A stretch of 64,000 nt of DNA, taken from contig JBJMVQ010000044.1 in assembly GCA_045810625.1 (NCBI GenBank), forward strand, positions 124,001 to 188,000. The letters run 5' to 3'. The first letter of the stretch is position 1, and each line of letters opens with the position of its first letter. Below, in pieces: positions 8,612 to 17,900 of the stretch. Made by a program: the position numbers and the translations under genes. The notes under the pieces are model-generated. The model made no database searches and was not told where the DNA came from. It saw nothing but the letters and a program-made list of their open reading frames with translations. This DNA is from JACQFZ01 sp045810625 (GTDB taxonomy: Bacteria; Pseudomonadota; Gammaproteobacteria; Acidiferrobacterales; Sulfurifustaceae).

Positions 8612-10357
8612 ATGCCGCGTCACTTCTCAACCATCGTCCTGTGCCTGTCGTTCCTCGCGCTCGTCACCGCCTGCGCGGGGTCGAGCAGCAAAGATTACCC
8701 ACTGGTCGAAGCGTCACGGCCGCTCGGCAGCTTGAGCGGCGCGGCGGGAAGTGCGCCGGCGGTCGCACGCGACGTAACCTTCGAGCGCCTCGTCAAGGCC
8801 CGCTCCGAGCCGCACAACTGGCTGACGTATTACGGCGCGTACGACGGTCAGCGTTACAGCCCGCTTCAGCAGATCAACCGCGACAACGTGAAGCGGTTGC
8901 GGCCCGCGTGGATCTTCCAATTCGGACAGATCGGACTCAGCGCCACTCCTGCGACGTACGCGTTCGAAGCCGCCCCTATTGTCGTCGACGGCGTGATGTA
9001 CGTCTCGGGTTGGGACGGTTACGTATGGGCCATCAACGCCGAGACCGGTCGGGAGCTTTGGCGCTACAAACACGAAATTCCGCTCGACACGCCGCTTTGC
9101 TGCGGCAACGTCAACCGCGGCGTCGCGATCGCAAAAGGAAGACTTTTCTTCGCCACCCAGAACGGTTACCTCATTGCGCTCGACGCGGAAAAAGGGAAAT
9201 TAGTTTGGCAGCAGGTGTTCGCCGACGTGCGCGCGGGCGAGAGCGCCACCTTGGCGCCGTTGGTCGTCAAGAATCTTGTCATCGTTGGCAGCTCGGGCGC
9301 GGAATTCGGCGTGCGCGGCCACATCGACGCGTTCGATATCGACAGCGGGCGCCGAGTTTGGCGCCGCTACAACGTGCCAAAACCCGGTGAACCGGGAGCC
9401 GAAACGTGGCCGAGCGGCGGCGAGGCATGGGCGCGCGGTGGCGGAAGCGCGTGGGTCACCGGCACGTATGATCCCGATCTCAATCTTCTTTATTGGGGGA
9501 CGGGGAACCCGTCGCCCGATTTCGACGGCAACTTGCGCCCCGGGAACAATCTCTATACCAACTCGGTCGTTGCGCTCGATCCCGACGACGGTTCGATACG
9601 TTGGCACTACCAATGGACACCGCACGATCTCTGGGATTACGACGGCATCAGCGAGAACATTCTTCTCGATGTCGACGGGCGCAGGTTGCTGGCGCATTTC
9701 GACAAGAACGGGTATCTCTTCATTCTCGACCGCACGAATGGAAAGCTGCTGCACGTGGCGCCCTACGCACGCACCACCTGGGCCGATATCGACCCGCAAG
9801 GCCGCGTACACGTTAAAAAGATCCCGACGAGAGAAGGCACCGAGATCTGTCCGGGGCCGGCGGGCGCCAAGGAGTGGAACCACGGCGCATACAGTCCGCG
9901 AACACGGTTGCTGTACGCACCGATCATCGAATCGTGTGCGATCTTTCAGCTGATTCCCGGCGAGTTTCGTGAAAGCCTGCCTTACTGGGGAGGCGATGCG
10001 ACGGTACATGGCAAAACGTGGGGTCACGTCAAAGCCTTCGATCCGGCGACCGGCAAAGAAGCGTGGTCGTGGAAAAACGATCGGCCGATGGTGAGCTCGC
10101 TTCTCGTCACGGCCGGCGACGTTCTTTTTTCAGGCTCCCCGACGGGCGAGCTCAATGCACACGACGCGCGCACCGGTGAGCTGCTGTGGCAGTACCAGAC
10201 CGGCAGCGGGTTGCACGGCAATCCTGTCACCTACAGCGTGAACGGCAAACAATACGTCGCCGTCCCTGCGGGATGGGGTGGATGGATCAAAGGATTTGCG
10301 CCCGACATGATCGGCGCGCCGCGCGGCAACGCGCTTCTCGCATTTGCTCTCCCCTAG
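8612..10357 (+). CDS. PQQ-dependent methanol/ethanol-family dehydrogenase, lipoprotein form
   Basis: A 581-residue protein from ATG 8612 with GAGGTGGG upstream. VTAC (18-21) is a lipobox, so the enzyme is probably anchored to a membrane facing the periplasm. Tryptophan-docking repeats of the eight-bladed propeller are visible (GYVWAINAETGRELW; GYLIALDAEKGKLVW). Adjacent Cys163-Cys164 form the hallmark vicinal disulfide. Metal and catalytic residues are in place: Glu231 (SGAEFGVRG), Asn299 (GTGNPSP) and Asp342. Asp344 follows two residues later in HDLWDYDG. In XoxF-type enzymes this extra Asp coordinates a lanthanide, whereas calcium enzymes have Ala there. No cytochrome domain is fused; the upstream cupredoxin is the likely electron partner. 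Confidence 0.92.
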   Translation: MPRHFSTIVLCLSFLALVTACAGSSSKDYPLVEASRPLGSLSGAAGSAPAVARDVTFERLVKARSEPHNWLTYYGAYDGQRYSPLQQINRDNVKRLRPAWIFQFGQIGLSATPATYAFEAAPIVVDGVMYVSGWDGYVWAINAETGRELWRYKHEIPLDTPLCCGNVNRGVAIAKGRLFFATQNGYLIALDAEKGKLVWQQVFADVRAGESATLAPLVVKNLVIVGSSGAEFGVRGHIDAFDIDSGRRVWRRYNVPKPGEPGAETWPSGGEAWARGGGSAWVTGTYDPDLNLLYWGTGNPSPDFDGNLRPGNNLYTNSVVALDPDDGSIRWHYQWTPHDLWDYDGISENILLDVDGRRLLAHFDKNGYLFILDRTNGKLLHVAPYARTTWADIDPQGRVHVKKIPTREGTEICPGPAGAKEWNHGAYSPRTRLLYAPIIESCAIFQLIPGEFRESLPYWGGDATVHGKTWGHVKAFDPATGKEAWSWKNDRPMVSSLLVTAGDVLFSGSPTGELNAHDARTGELLWQYQTGSGLHGNPVTYSVNGKQYVAVPAGWGGWIKGFAPDMIGAPRGNALLAFALP

Positions 10358-10377
10358 CGACGAACGAGGAGGCGGAA

Positions 10378-10443
10378 ATGCTCGTGACGCAACGAAGAAC
10401 CGGACGCGAAGACCCAGACGTCTCGCCCCGACCTCCTGACTAA
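10378..10443 (+). CDS. Possible 21-residue micro-ORF after the PQQ dehydrogenase
   Basis: A GAGGAGGCGG ribosome site 5 nt before ATG 10378 precedes a 21-codon frame (MLVTQRRTGREDPDVSPRPP...). The frame ends at TAA 10443, touching the 3' end of the convergent gene. The ribosome site is better than that of many neighbours, but the peptide is arginine- and proline-rich without hydrophobic character. It may be the remaining 5' end of a deleted downstream gene. Translation is unproven. Confidence 0.25.
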   Translation: MLVTQRRTGREDPDVSPRPPD

Positions 10444-11180
10444 CGCGCCAACCAGCTATAAGTGACGCCAGCACGCAATTCGCGCACCCGTTGATCCTCC
10501 ATCCTCGCTTCCCGCACGCCGGCGTCGAACTCCAGCACATCGCTCGCGCGCCAAATGGCGCCGACCAGAACGGACCGCGTACGCGACACGTGGATCTCGT
10601 TTGCCGATATGACTTCCGCCGCTGGACGTAACCGCCACTCGCGAGGCCCCTCCAGAATCAGGTCGGCAAATAGCGCTCGATCATGCTCGCGCGTAATCGC
10701 AGCAAGCAAGTTGAAGTGTACTTCGACCACCGGCCATCGATACGAAACGATTCCGGCGACAGACGTACCGGTGCCGCGATCAGCGTTGATCCCGGGAAGC
10801 AGCAAACCGATTTCGGTCGCCACACTCGGCCCCGGTTGATTCTGCAAGCTGCCTTCGCGAATGACGTGTTTGAAGAATACGCCGTGTTCGACCAGGCTCG
10901 TTTTGCGTTCTTCCTCCGAACGTGGATGCACGAGCTCGCCCTCCCACACCATCTCCCAATTCCGCGCAAACCCATAACTGAGCGCGAGATGCGGTGAGAT
11001 CAAGGCGTGTTCCGACCCTTGGCTCAACGACTGCAGCGGACCGAGCTCCATATTCAGTTCGGCAGGTTCTGCGACGGCCGCGTCGGTACCGTCAAACGGT
11101 CGAAGGCCAAACGCGGGGCTGCTCGCACCGAAAATGCTGAGAAGTAACAGAAACCGGAAATAGTGTCCGACCACCCGCAT
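10440..11180 (-). CDS. Putative outer-membrane beta-barrel protein
   Basis: A 246-residue protein from ATG 11180. It has a signal peptide (FLLLLSIFGASSPAFG), then alternating beta-strands such as HLALSYGFARNWEMVWEGEL and VVEVHFNLLAAITREHD, and it ends VTYSWLAR. The general look is that of small transporter-like outer-membrane proteins. It is 3 nt downstream of the YVTN propeller gene on the same strand and last in the chromate cluster, so it is probably co-transcribed with it. The substrate is unknown. Confidence 0.7.
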   Translation of the reverse strand: MRVVGHYFRFLLLLSIFGASSPAFGLRPFDGTDAAVAEPAELNMELGPLQSLSQGSEHALISPHLALSYGFARNWEMVWEGELVHPRSEEERKTSLVEHGVFFKHVIREGSLQNQPGPSVATEIGLLLPGINADRGTGTSVAGIVSYRWPVVEVHFNLLAAITREHDRALFADLILEGPREWRLRPAAEVISANEIHVSRTRSVLVGAIWRASDVLEFDAGVREARMEDQRVRELRAGVTYSWLAR

Positions 11181-11183
11181 TAT

Positions 11184-12185
11184 TCAAGGAAGCGGTCTGA
11201 AAACCCACAACGCCGCCGGTTCGGCTGCCGTGGAGCGCACTGCGACAAAAAGACGATCGAGCTCCGGCACGAACAGCGACGTGCGCGCGCCGGCAACGCT
11301 CGCCATGTGCCCGATACGGCGATACGTCGAATCGTGCTGTTCGAAGACGTCGACGAAACCTTCGCCGCAGCTGACGTATATCTGCCGGCGTTTCGCGTCG
11401 ACGAACACGTCGTCGGCGTCGCCGCAGACCGATACTTCCGCCGTTATCGAGCCGTCCACAGAGTCAAAGACGATCAATTTCGGTGGATGCCGTGCGATGA
11501 CGAGCACGCGTCGCGATGCTCCATCGATCGCGAGAGGAAAATTGGCGCGCGCGTTCGGGAGTTGCCATGCGGCGATCTGCACACCGGACTCCCGATCGAG
11601 CACGGCGACCTGCTTTGCGTCCGGTACGTTGGCGTAAATTCGACGACTGGAGGAATCGAGCTGAAAACTTTCCGGATGTGCCGGCAGTGTGATGTTACCG
11701 ATTTTCACGCGCGCCCTCGGATCGATGATCGCAATCGCGCCCGAGCCGTAGCCGACGTACACCCGGTTCGCCCCGGCGTCGACACGCACATTGTCGGCGT
11801 CGTCGCCGAGATCGATACGTCCGAGCGCGGCGAAGTCTTCGCCGCGCAGCAGGTGAACCGCGCCGTCACCGCCGCTGGCGACGAAGAGCAGGTCGGACGC
11901 GCGGTCATAACCGATCCCTTGCGGGTGTTTGAACCCAGGCAGCCGCCTTAGCAGCTTACGTGTCTTCAAATCGATCACGGCAACGCTATCGTTCCCAAGC
12001 TCTGCAACGAACAAACGTCGGCGGTCGAGGTCGACGGCGAGATGGTCGATACGTCCTGCGATTCGTCCGAGAACGATTTTGTCTTCCAGCTGCAGCCCGG
12101 GCGGTTCACTACCCGCCGCGATCGGAAACAGCAGAGCGAACGCAAAGACCCGCAACGCACGTCTGGCCGAGGGACGAGCGATCAT
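11184..12185 (-). CDS. Secreted YVTN-type beta-propeller protein
   Basis: A 333-residue protein from ATG 12185, followed by a signal peptide (residues 8-28, ending IAAGS). At least six propeller blades repeat the pattern of a hydrophobic triplet, then D-x-x-x/R, then a strand: DLDRRRLFVAELGNDSVAV, DRASDLLFVASGGDGAVHL, DAGANRVYVGYGSGAIAI, DSSSRRIYANVPDAKQVAV, DAKRRQIYVSCGEGFVDV. Such propellers act as periplasmic scaffolds or, less often, enzymes. It overlaps no neighbour and follows the ChrB-domain gene by 23 nt, suggesting co-expression with chromate genes. There is no clear Shine-Dalgarno; a longer version starting inside the ChrB gene would destroy the signal peptide. Confidence 0.8.
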   Translation of the reverse strand: MIARPSARRALRVFAFALLFPIAAGSEPPGLQLEDKIVLGRIAGRIDHLAVDLDRRRLFVAELGNDSVAVIDLKTRKLLRRLPGFKHPQGIGYDRASDLLFVASGGDGAVHLLRGEDFAALGRIDLGDDADNVRVDAGANRVYVGYGSGAIAIIDPRARVKIGNITLPAHPESFQLDSSSRRIYANVPDAKQVAVLDRESGVQIAAWQLPNARANFPLAIDGASRRVLVIARHPPKLIVFDSVDGSITAEVSVCGDADDVFVDAKRRQIYVSCGEGFVDVFEQHDSTYRRIGHMASVAGARTSLFVPELDRLFVAVRSTAAEPAALWVFRPLP

Positions 12186-12208
12186 GCCGACAACAATGAA
12201 CGCCGACC

Positions 12209-12661
12209 CTACATCTTTGGCGGCCACTGATGACTCTCGGCCTGACAGTTTTTACACCACGCATACAATGCGTCGTACATCACCATGCCGTGCTTGAGCA
12301 TTTCGTGATCGTCCGCAAAGTTGAACGAGAGGCCGAGCGACAACGCGTAGAGCCCGGCCGACTGCGGCGTCAGGTCGAGCCGCGACGTATCCGCGCCGCG
12401 AACAATGACGGCAAGTTGTTTTAAAGCCGGATCGGAAAGCTCGTACTTTTTGAGAAACGCATCGAAGCTGCACAATTCCCCGTCGTGGGAGAGCTCGACA
12501 CCCGGGATATCGTAAGGAATCGCGCGGGTCTTGGCCGCCGTCGCGAGCACTTCGTTCGCCGGCACGTAAAGGAATTCCGGTTGCTTATCGATAAAGTTCG
12601 CGACCAACCATGGGCAGGCGATACGGTCGATTTTCGGGCGTTCGCGCGTAATCCATTTCAT
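12209..12661 (-). CDS. ChrB C-terminal-domain protein (chromate resistance), second copy
   Basis: A 150-residue protein from ATG 12661 behind a near-perfect AAAGGAGATGAG ribosome site. It starts MKWITRERPKIDRIACPWLV and contains IPYDIPGVELSHDGELCSF, the conserved features of the chromate-resistance ChrB C-terminal domain: DR-x-x-C, then H-x-G-x-x-CSF. It is a paralogue of the adjacent 12692-13114 gene and has the extra tail CKNCQAESHQW, with two cysteines not found in the sister. No N-terminal DNA-binding part is present. In chr operons this domain is needed for chromate-responsive control or detoxification; the exact chemistry is unsettled. Confidence 0.85.
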   Translation of the reverse strand: MKWITRERPKIDRIACPWLVANFIDKQPEFLYVPANEVLATAAKTRAIPYDIPGVELSHDGELCSFDAFLKKYELSDPALKQLAVIVRGADTSRLDLTPQSAGLYALSLGLSFNFADDHEMLKHGMVMYDALYAWCKNCQAESHQWPPKM

Positions 12662-12691
12662 CGCTCATCTCCTTTCGTTGACAAACCCGGC

Positions 12692-13114
12692 TCACGTTAC
12701 CGAACCGTTTTGCAATTCCGCGTAAAGCGCCTCGTAGAGCCATGCACTTCGTTCGAGCGCCACGTAATCATCGGCACTGATGCGTCGGAGCCCGTGACAA
12801 ATCAGATCGACGCCCGGTGCTACCGGCTCGAGCAGCGCTTCCTGCACCGTATCTACCTCATCGATGATCCGTGCGATGCGTTCGAGTACCGGGTCACTAA
12901 GGTTGTATTCGCGCAAAATCGTATGAAACGAACAATGTCCGCCGTGATGCGACAATCGCACGCCGGGAATGTCGAATGGCTCTGCGTCATCGGGGAGCGG
13001 CATACGACCTCGCGGAACAAAAATGAACTCTGCCTCGGGATCGATATATTTCTTTATCAGCCACGCACACCCCATGCGATCGACGCCGATATGTTCCCAT
13101 GTCACCCACTTCAT
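12692..13114 (-). CDS. chrB: ChrB C-terminal domain encoded as a separate gene
   Basis: A 140-residue protein. Its ATG (13114) overlaps the stop of the upstream ChrB N-domain gene in an ATGA arrangement. MKWVTWEHIGVDRMGCAWLI and FDIPGVRLSHHGGHCSF are the ChrB C-domain signatures. In classical ChrB this block is the second half of a protein of roughly 310 residues. Here a stop/start overlap at the domain boundary yields two polypeptides, with a GAGGTAAG ribosome site for the second. The two proteins are probably made in step and may reassemble. Confidence 0.85.
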   Translation of the reverse strand: MKWVTWEHIGVDRMGCAWLIKKYIDPEAEFIFVPRGRMPLPDDAEPFDIPGVRLSHHGGHCSFHTILREYNLSDPVLERIARIIDEVDTVQEALLEPVAPGVDLICHGLRRISADDYVALERSAWLYEALYAELQNGSVT

Positions 13115-13548
13115 CTTTGCTTACCTCTCGCCTCCGCCAGTGCCTGGAACACCTGCTTCCCGACATCGCTGCGGAAGTAGTCCTGCGAATGAATCAGGTG
13201 ATATTGCCGTGACAGCGCCGCGATGTCCGCCTGCTTTCGTTTGAGCGCCACCAAGAGCTTCCGATAAGGCTCGTCCACTTGCGCGTGAAAGCGCCGAATC
13301 AGCTCCTCCTCCTGCTCGTCGAGCAGGAGCTCGGCCTGCCAGAGCGTACACTCGCCGCCCATCTCTTTGATCTCCGTTGCCAGCCATTGGAGCTGTTCCG
13401 CGGTGGCCGGCGTAGCGGGCAATACCCACGCTGCGTCGTTGAGGAGCATCGCACCGAGTCGGCGGAGCTTGCGCCATATCGTTACGCGGTTGACGGTCGG
13501 CGCGCGCGGCACCTTATACGCAAGTAACAACCACGAGCGCGCGGCCAA
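13111..13548 (-). CDS. chrB: ChrB N-terminal regulatory domain encoded as a separate gene
   Basis: About 145 residues from TTG 13548; the start is uncertain because no ATG is in frame. WLLLAYKVPRAPTVNRVTIWRKLRRLGAMLL matches the N-terminal DNA-binding half of ChrB, which normally begins almost directly with W-x-L-L. The segment W-R-K-L-R-R-L-G-A is the expected winged-helix part. A helical stretch rich in charged residues follows and the protein ends GKQR. The gene sits 12 nt after chrA and overlaps the C-domain gene. It may sense chromate and repress the chrA promoter, where a perfect palindrome lies. Confidence 0.82.
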   Translation of the reverse strand: MAARSWLLLAYKVPRAPTVNRVTIWRKLRRLGAMLLNDAAWVLPATPATAEQLQWLATEIKEMGGECTLWQAELLLDEQEEELIRRFHAQVDEPYRKLLVALKRKQADIAALSRQYHLIHSQDYFRSDVGKQVFQALAEARGKQR

Positions 13549-13560
13549 CCTTCATCCCCG

Positions 13561-14769
13561 CTAGGTCTTCAACAGCGGGTAAACAACGAGCCCGATGACT
13601 GCCGCGGCCGCAATAACGTACGGCTCCGGCAGCTTCTTGACTTTCCATAGCAACACGACGGTCGCGAGTGCGACCAACAGCGTGGTCATGTCCGTGATCG
13701 AACGCCGGCTTAGCACGATGACCGCGCCGGCGATCGTACCGATTGCTGCCGCCGTCACGCCGTCCACGAATGCGGCGATATCGGGCCGCTTGCCGTGTTT
13801 CTTGAAATACGGAGCGGGAATGACGGTAAACAAATAGCAAGGAAGAAATGTCGCGAGTGCGGCAACGAGAGCACCGGGCAAGCCGGCGACCAGGTAGCCG
13901 ATGAAGCCGACCGTGATCACGACGGGTCCGGGCGTGATCATCGCGACCGCCACGGCGTCGATGAATTGGCGCTCGTTCAACCAGTGGTACTCGTTGACGA
14001 CGCCGCCATAGAGGAACGGCACGATCGCAAGCCCGCTGCCGAACACGAAAGCACCGGCCTCTGCGAAGAAAACGCCAATCTGCATCAATTGGGACCAGTC
14101 GATCGTCGCGATCAGTGGTGCGTGCGCCTCTACCGCCACGACCGCGCTCATTCCGCCCGCCGTCCCGAGCCACTTCGGCGGCGCGCGGACGAACCATACG
14201 ATCACGCCGGCGATGAGGAAGACGGCAATCAGCTCGGATTCGGTAATCACCGTAACGAGCGCGCTGACGAGGTAGATCGCCCAGAGAAGCTTGTCTTTGC
14301 CGATGCTGCGCGTGGTCAACTTGTACGCGCTTATGGCGATGATCCCAACGACCGCGGCGCCGACGCCGTAGAAAACGGCTTGCATCCACGACAGACCGCC
14401 ATAGCGGACGTACGCGGCGCCAAGCGCGAGCACCATGAGGAACGAAGGCACAACGAATGCAACGCCGACGAGCGTTGCGCCGACGATGCGGTAGTGCACG
14501 TAACCCAAGTAAATCGCGAGCTGCGCGGCGAGCGGACCCGGCGCCAGCTGCGCGAGGGCGAGACCCTCCTTGTAGTCGCTGTCGGATATCCAGCGGCGCG
14601 TTTCGACCAGGTCGCGATGCATATAGCCGACGAGCGCGACCGGACCGCCGAAGCCGAACGTGCCGAGCCGCAAGGCGTACAAAACCAACTGCCAAAGTGA
14701 ATAGAGCGGAGCGCCGTCAGCGGCTGCAGGAGGAACAGGCGTCGTTGAGGGATCGGATGTCGTCGACAT
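13561..14769 (-). CDS. chrA: Chromate transporter ChrA, two-domain form
   Basis: A 402-residue protein from ATG 14769, the typical length of long-chain ChrA (two CHR domains in tandem). Domain 1 contains RLGTFGFGGPVALVGYM and LAQLAPGPLAAQLAIYLG. Domain 2 repeats the theme with FFAEAGAFVFGSGLAIVPFL and AVAMITPGPVVITVGFIGYL. About ten hydrophobic helices are visible. ChrA exports chromate from the cytoplasm using the proton-motive force. It is the first gene of a leftward operon with the split chrB genes. A 16-bp palindrome overlaps its likely promoter. Confidence 0.95.
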   Translation of the reverse strand: MSTTSDPSTTPVPPAAADGAPLYSLWQLVLYALRLGTFGFGGPVALVGYMHRDLVETRRWISDSDYKEGLALAQLAPGPLAAQLAIYLGYVHYRIVGATLVGVAFVVPSFLMVLALGAAYVRYGGLSWMQAVFYGVGAAVVGIIAISAYKLTTRSIGKDKLLWAIYLVSALVTVITESELIAVFLIAGVIVWFVRAPPKWLGTAGGMSAVVAVEAHAPLIATIDWSQLMQIGVFFAEAGAFVFGSGLAIVPFLYGGVVNEYHWLNERQFIDAVAVAMITPGPVVITVGFIGYLVAGLPGALVAALATFLPCYLFTVIPAPYFKKHGKRPDIAAFVDGVTAAAIGTIAGAVIVLSRRSITDMTTLLVALATVVLLWKVKKLPEPYVIAAAAVIGLVVYPLLKT

Positions 14770-14784
14770 GATCAGCGCAAGAAA

Positions 14785-14800
14785 TGTAACCGTGGTTACA
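14785..14800. promoter_or_regulatory. Perfect palindromic operator upstream of chrA
   Basis: TGTAACCGTGGTTACA has 7-bp arms and a 2-bp centre, 16-31 nt before the chrA start codon. On the minus strand it lies between TTGCCG and TTACAT, hexamers 17 nt apart that could be weak -35 and -10 elements, so a bound regulator would block transcription. ChrB is the obvious candidate binder from context, but no binding data are available. The rest of 14801-14907 shows no gene. Confidence 0.55.
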
Positions 14801-14907
14801 ATATCACGGCAAGGACATTCGGCACCAGTGAAAGTTGGCGCCGGAACAGCGACGCGGAATGGGTGTGAGCCTACGCGCCGTGATGCCGCGTTCGAAACCG
14901 CCCGCCT

Positions 14908-17900
14908 TTATGGGTTCGTCGCGAGCCCGATCCGCTTTACATGTTCCGCTTGCGCGCGCAGAAATTCGGCGAATTCTTCCGGACTCATCGGACGCGCAAA
15001 GTAGTAACCCTGCATCTCGTCGCAATCATGCGCCCGCAGAAATCGGACCTGCTCCTCTGTTTCCACACCTTCGGCGACGACCGTGAGCCTCAACGTCTTT
15101 GCCATGGCGATAATCGCCTCGGTAATCGCATTGTCTTCCGCGTCGCGCGGAATTTCCCGAATGAAGGAACGATCGATCTTAAGGGTGTCGATCGGAAAGC
15201 GCTTGAGCTGCGCGAGCGACGAATACCCCGTGCCGAAGTCATCGATGGCGAGACGGACACCCATGCTTTTGATGGCGCCGAGCAGCCGCACGGCGCGGTC
15301 GGCGTTTTGCGTGACCATCCCCTCCGTAATCTCGAGCTCCAGCAGCTCCGGGCGCATGCCGGCCCGCGCGAGCGCATCGCGGATGTCGTCGAGCAGATCC
15401 GCGTCCGCAAATTGGCGGGCCGACAGATTGACCGCCAAGCGTACCGGAGGAAGCCCGGCATGCTGCCACGCGACGCTCTGCGCGCAGGCGCTGCGCAGCG
15501 CCCACCGTCCGATCGCAACGATGAGTCCGGTTTCTTCCGCGAGCGGAATGAACTGCGTCGGCGAAACCGAGCCGAGCTGTGGATTGTCCCAACGAATGAG
15601 CGCCTCTACCCCGGTGATCGACCCGGTTCGGAAGCTGAGTTTCGCCTGAAATGCGAGCGAAAATTCGTTGGCGTCGAGCGCGCGGCGCAGACTCGCTTCC
15701 AACGCGAGCCGCTCCAACGATTGCGTCTTGATGCGCCGCGAATAGAACTGAAAGTTGTTCTTGCCCTCTTCTTTCGCCAGATACATGGCGACATCGGCGT
15801 GCTTCATGAGCGCATGCTCGTCCGTCCCGTCGCGGGGATACACGCAGATGCCGACGCTCGCCGTGATACGGCATTCCTGCTCGTGAACGCTGATCGGCTT
15901 CATCGCCGCAGAGAGCAGCTTCCGCGCCACGCCGGCGATTGCCGAAGAATCGGCGACTTTGGTCAGCAGCACCACGAATTCATCGCCGCCAAGTCGCGCG
16001 ACGACGTCTCCGGTGCGCAAACAGCTTCGGAGCCGCACCGCCATTTCCTTCAATAGGAAATCGCCGGCCTCGTGGCCGAGCGTGTCGTTGATGATCTTGA
16101 ACCGATCGAGATCGAGGAACAGCACGGCACACTTGTGGCTCTGCCGGCGCGCGGTCTCGATCGCCGCGTTGAGAAGCTGGCTGAACATGACGCGGTTCGG
16201 CAGGCCGGTCAGCGCGTCGTGCGTGGCGAGATACTGAACCCGCTCCTCGGCGAGCTTCTGCTTGGTAATCTCGCGCGTGACGCCGCGATACCCGCAAAAG
16301 GCGCCGTCGTCGGCAAAGACCGGCTCGCCGCTGACACTGATGTACTGACGCTGCCCGTCCCGGCGCCGCGCATGCATTACCACGTCGCGAAACGGCCGGT
16401 GCGCCTCGAGCGCGGCGCGATGCGCGTCCCAACCGCCCTCGGTCTCGACGAGGAACCCGGTTTCCCAGACTCGCTTGCCAAGCAGCGCCCTACGCGCCCA
16501 ATCCTGATCGCCGCCGCGGCTTTCGACGCGAACGAACCGAAACTCGGCGTCCTGTTCCCAGTACCAGTCGGACGACAGCTCCGTGAGCGCCCGGAACCGC
16601 GCTTCGCTCTCGCGCAACCGCTGCTCCATCTGACGGCGCTCCGTGACATCGCGAAGCATTCCGCGAAAGCCGATGGTCCGGCCGGCGCCGTCTTTCACGA
16701 GCTGCACCGATCCTTCTACCCACACGTGCGTTCCGTCCTTGCGCGTCATTCTCCATACGTGCGCATGCGCCGGCAGACCGGTGCGATAGACTTCATTGAA
16801 AACTTTGTACACATCCCGCGCGACGTCGGGCGTCTGGTAAACGCGATTGTTGAGGCCGATCAGCTCGTCCGGCGCATAGCCCAGCATGCGCGAGAACGCG
16901 CTGTTGAAGAACACCAGGTTGCCGCGCGTGTCGACTTCGTAGTACGCGTCCTCGATGCTTTCCAGAATCGTGCGGTATTTCTCCTCGCTTTCGCGCAACC
17001 GTTCTTCGATCTGCCGCCGCGCGGTCACGTCGCGGAGGATTCCGCGAAACCCGATCGGTTCCCCCTGTGCGTTGCGTACCAGGTGCACGGAGCCCTCGAC
17101 GCGCACGCGGCTGCCGTCCTTGTGAATCCACTCCCAATCCTGGCTGCGTTTAGCCACGCCGCTGCGGTAGACGTCGTTGAACGCGCGGTACACTACGGCC
17201 GCCATGGCGCCGGTTTGCACCTGTCGGTTATTGCCGCCGATGACGTCTTCTACCGTGTAGCCGAGCAGATGCGGGAACGCGCTGTTGCAAAGAACCAGGT
17301 TGCCCTGCAAATCGACTTCGTAATAGGCATCCTCGATCCCATCGAGAATTGATCGGTATTTTTCCTCGCTCTCCCGCAGACGCTGCTCGGCCTGCCGACG
17401 ACTCGCTTCGTGCTCGAGGTTCTCCAGGGCGAATGCGATATTTTGTGCCAAGCGCTCGAGCAGCCGGACGGTTTCGGCGTCGAAGTCGTTCGCATCGGCG
17501 GAATTGAAGAGCAGAATGCCCGGAACGCTGTCGGCGCAAAGCACCGGCACGGCGGCGCCGGAAACGACGCCCGCGCGGCGCGCCGCCGCATGCCAAGGAC
17601 GCGTGCGCGGGTCGTTCTGCACGTCGTCGCATACGCAGATGGCGCGCGTGCGATACGCGGTCGCGACGATGCCGCGGCCTTCCGGAATGGTTTCGTCGAT
17701 CGAGGCGCGCACGAGGCGCAGCAGCTCTTTGGGCGAGCCGGTTCCGGCGACAAGATTGATCCAATGCGTTTGCGGATCGGGGATCAGCATCGAGGCGGAA
17801 ATGAATTTTCCGCCGTAGACCGCGGCGTCGCACACACCCTGATACAGGGCTTCGGGCGAACGCGCACGCAGAATCGCTTCGTTCGTTGCGCTCAACGCCG

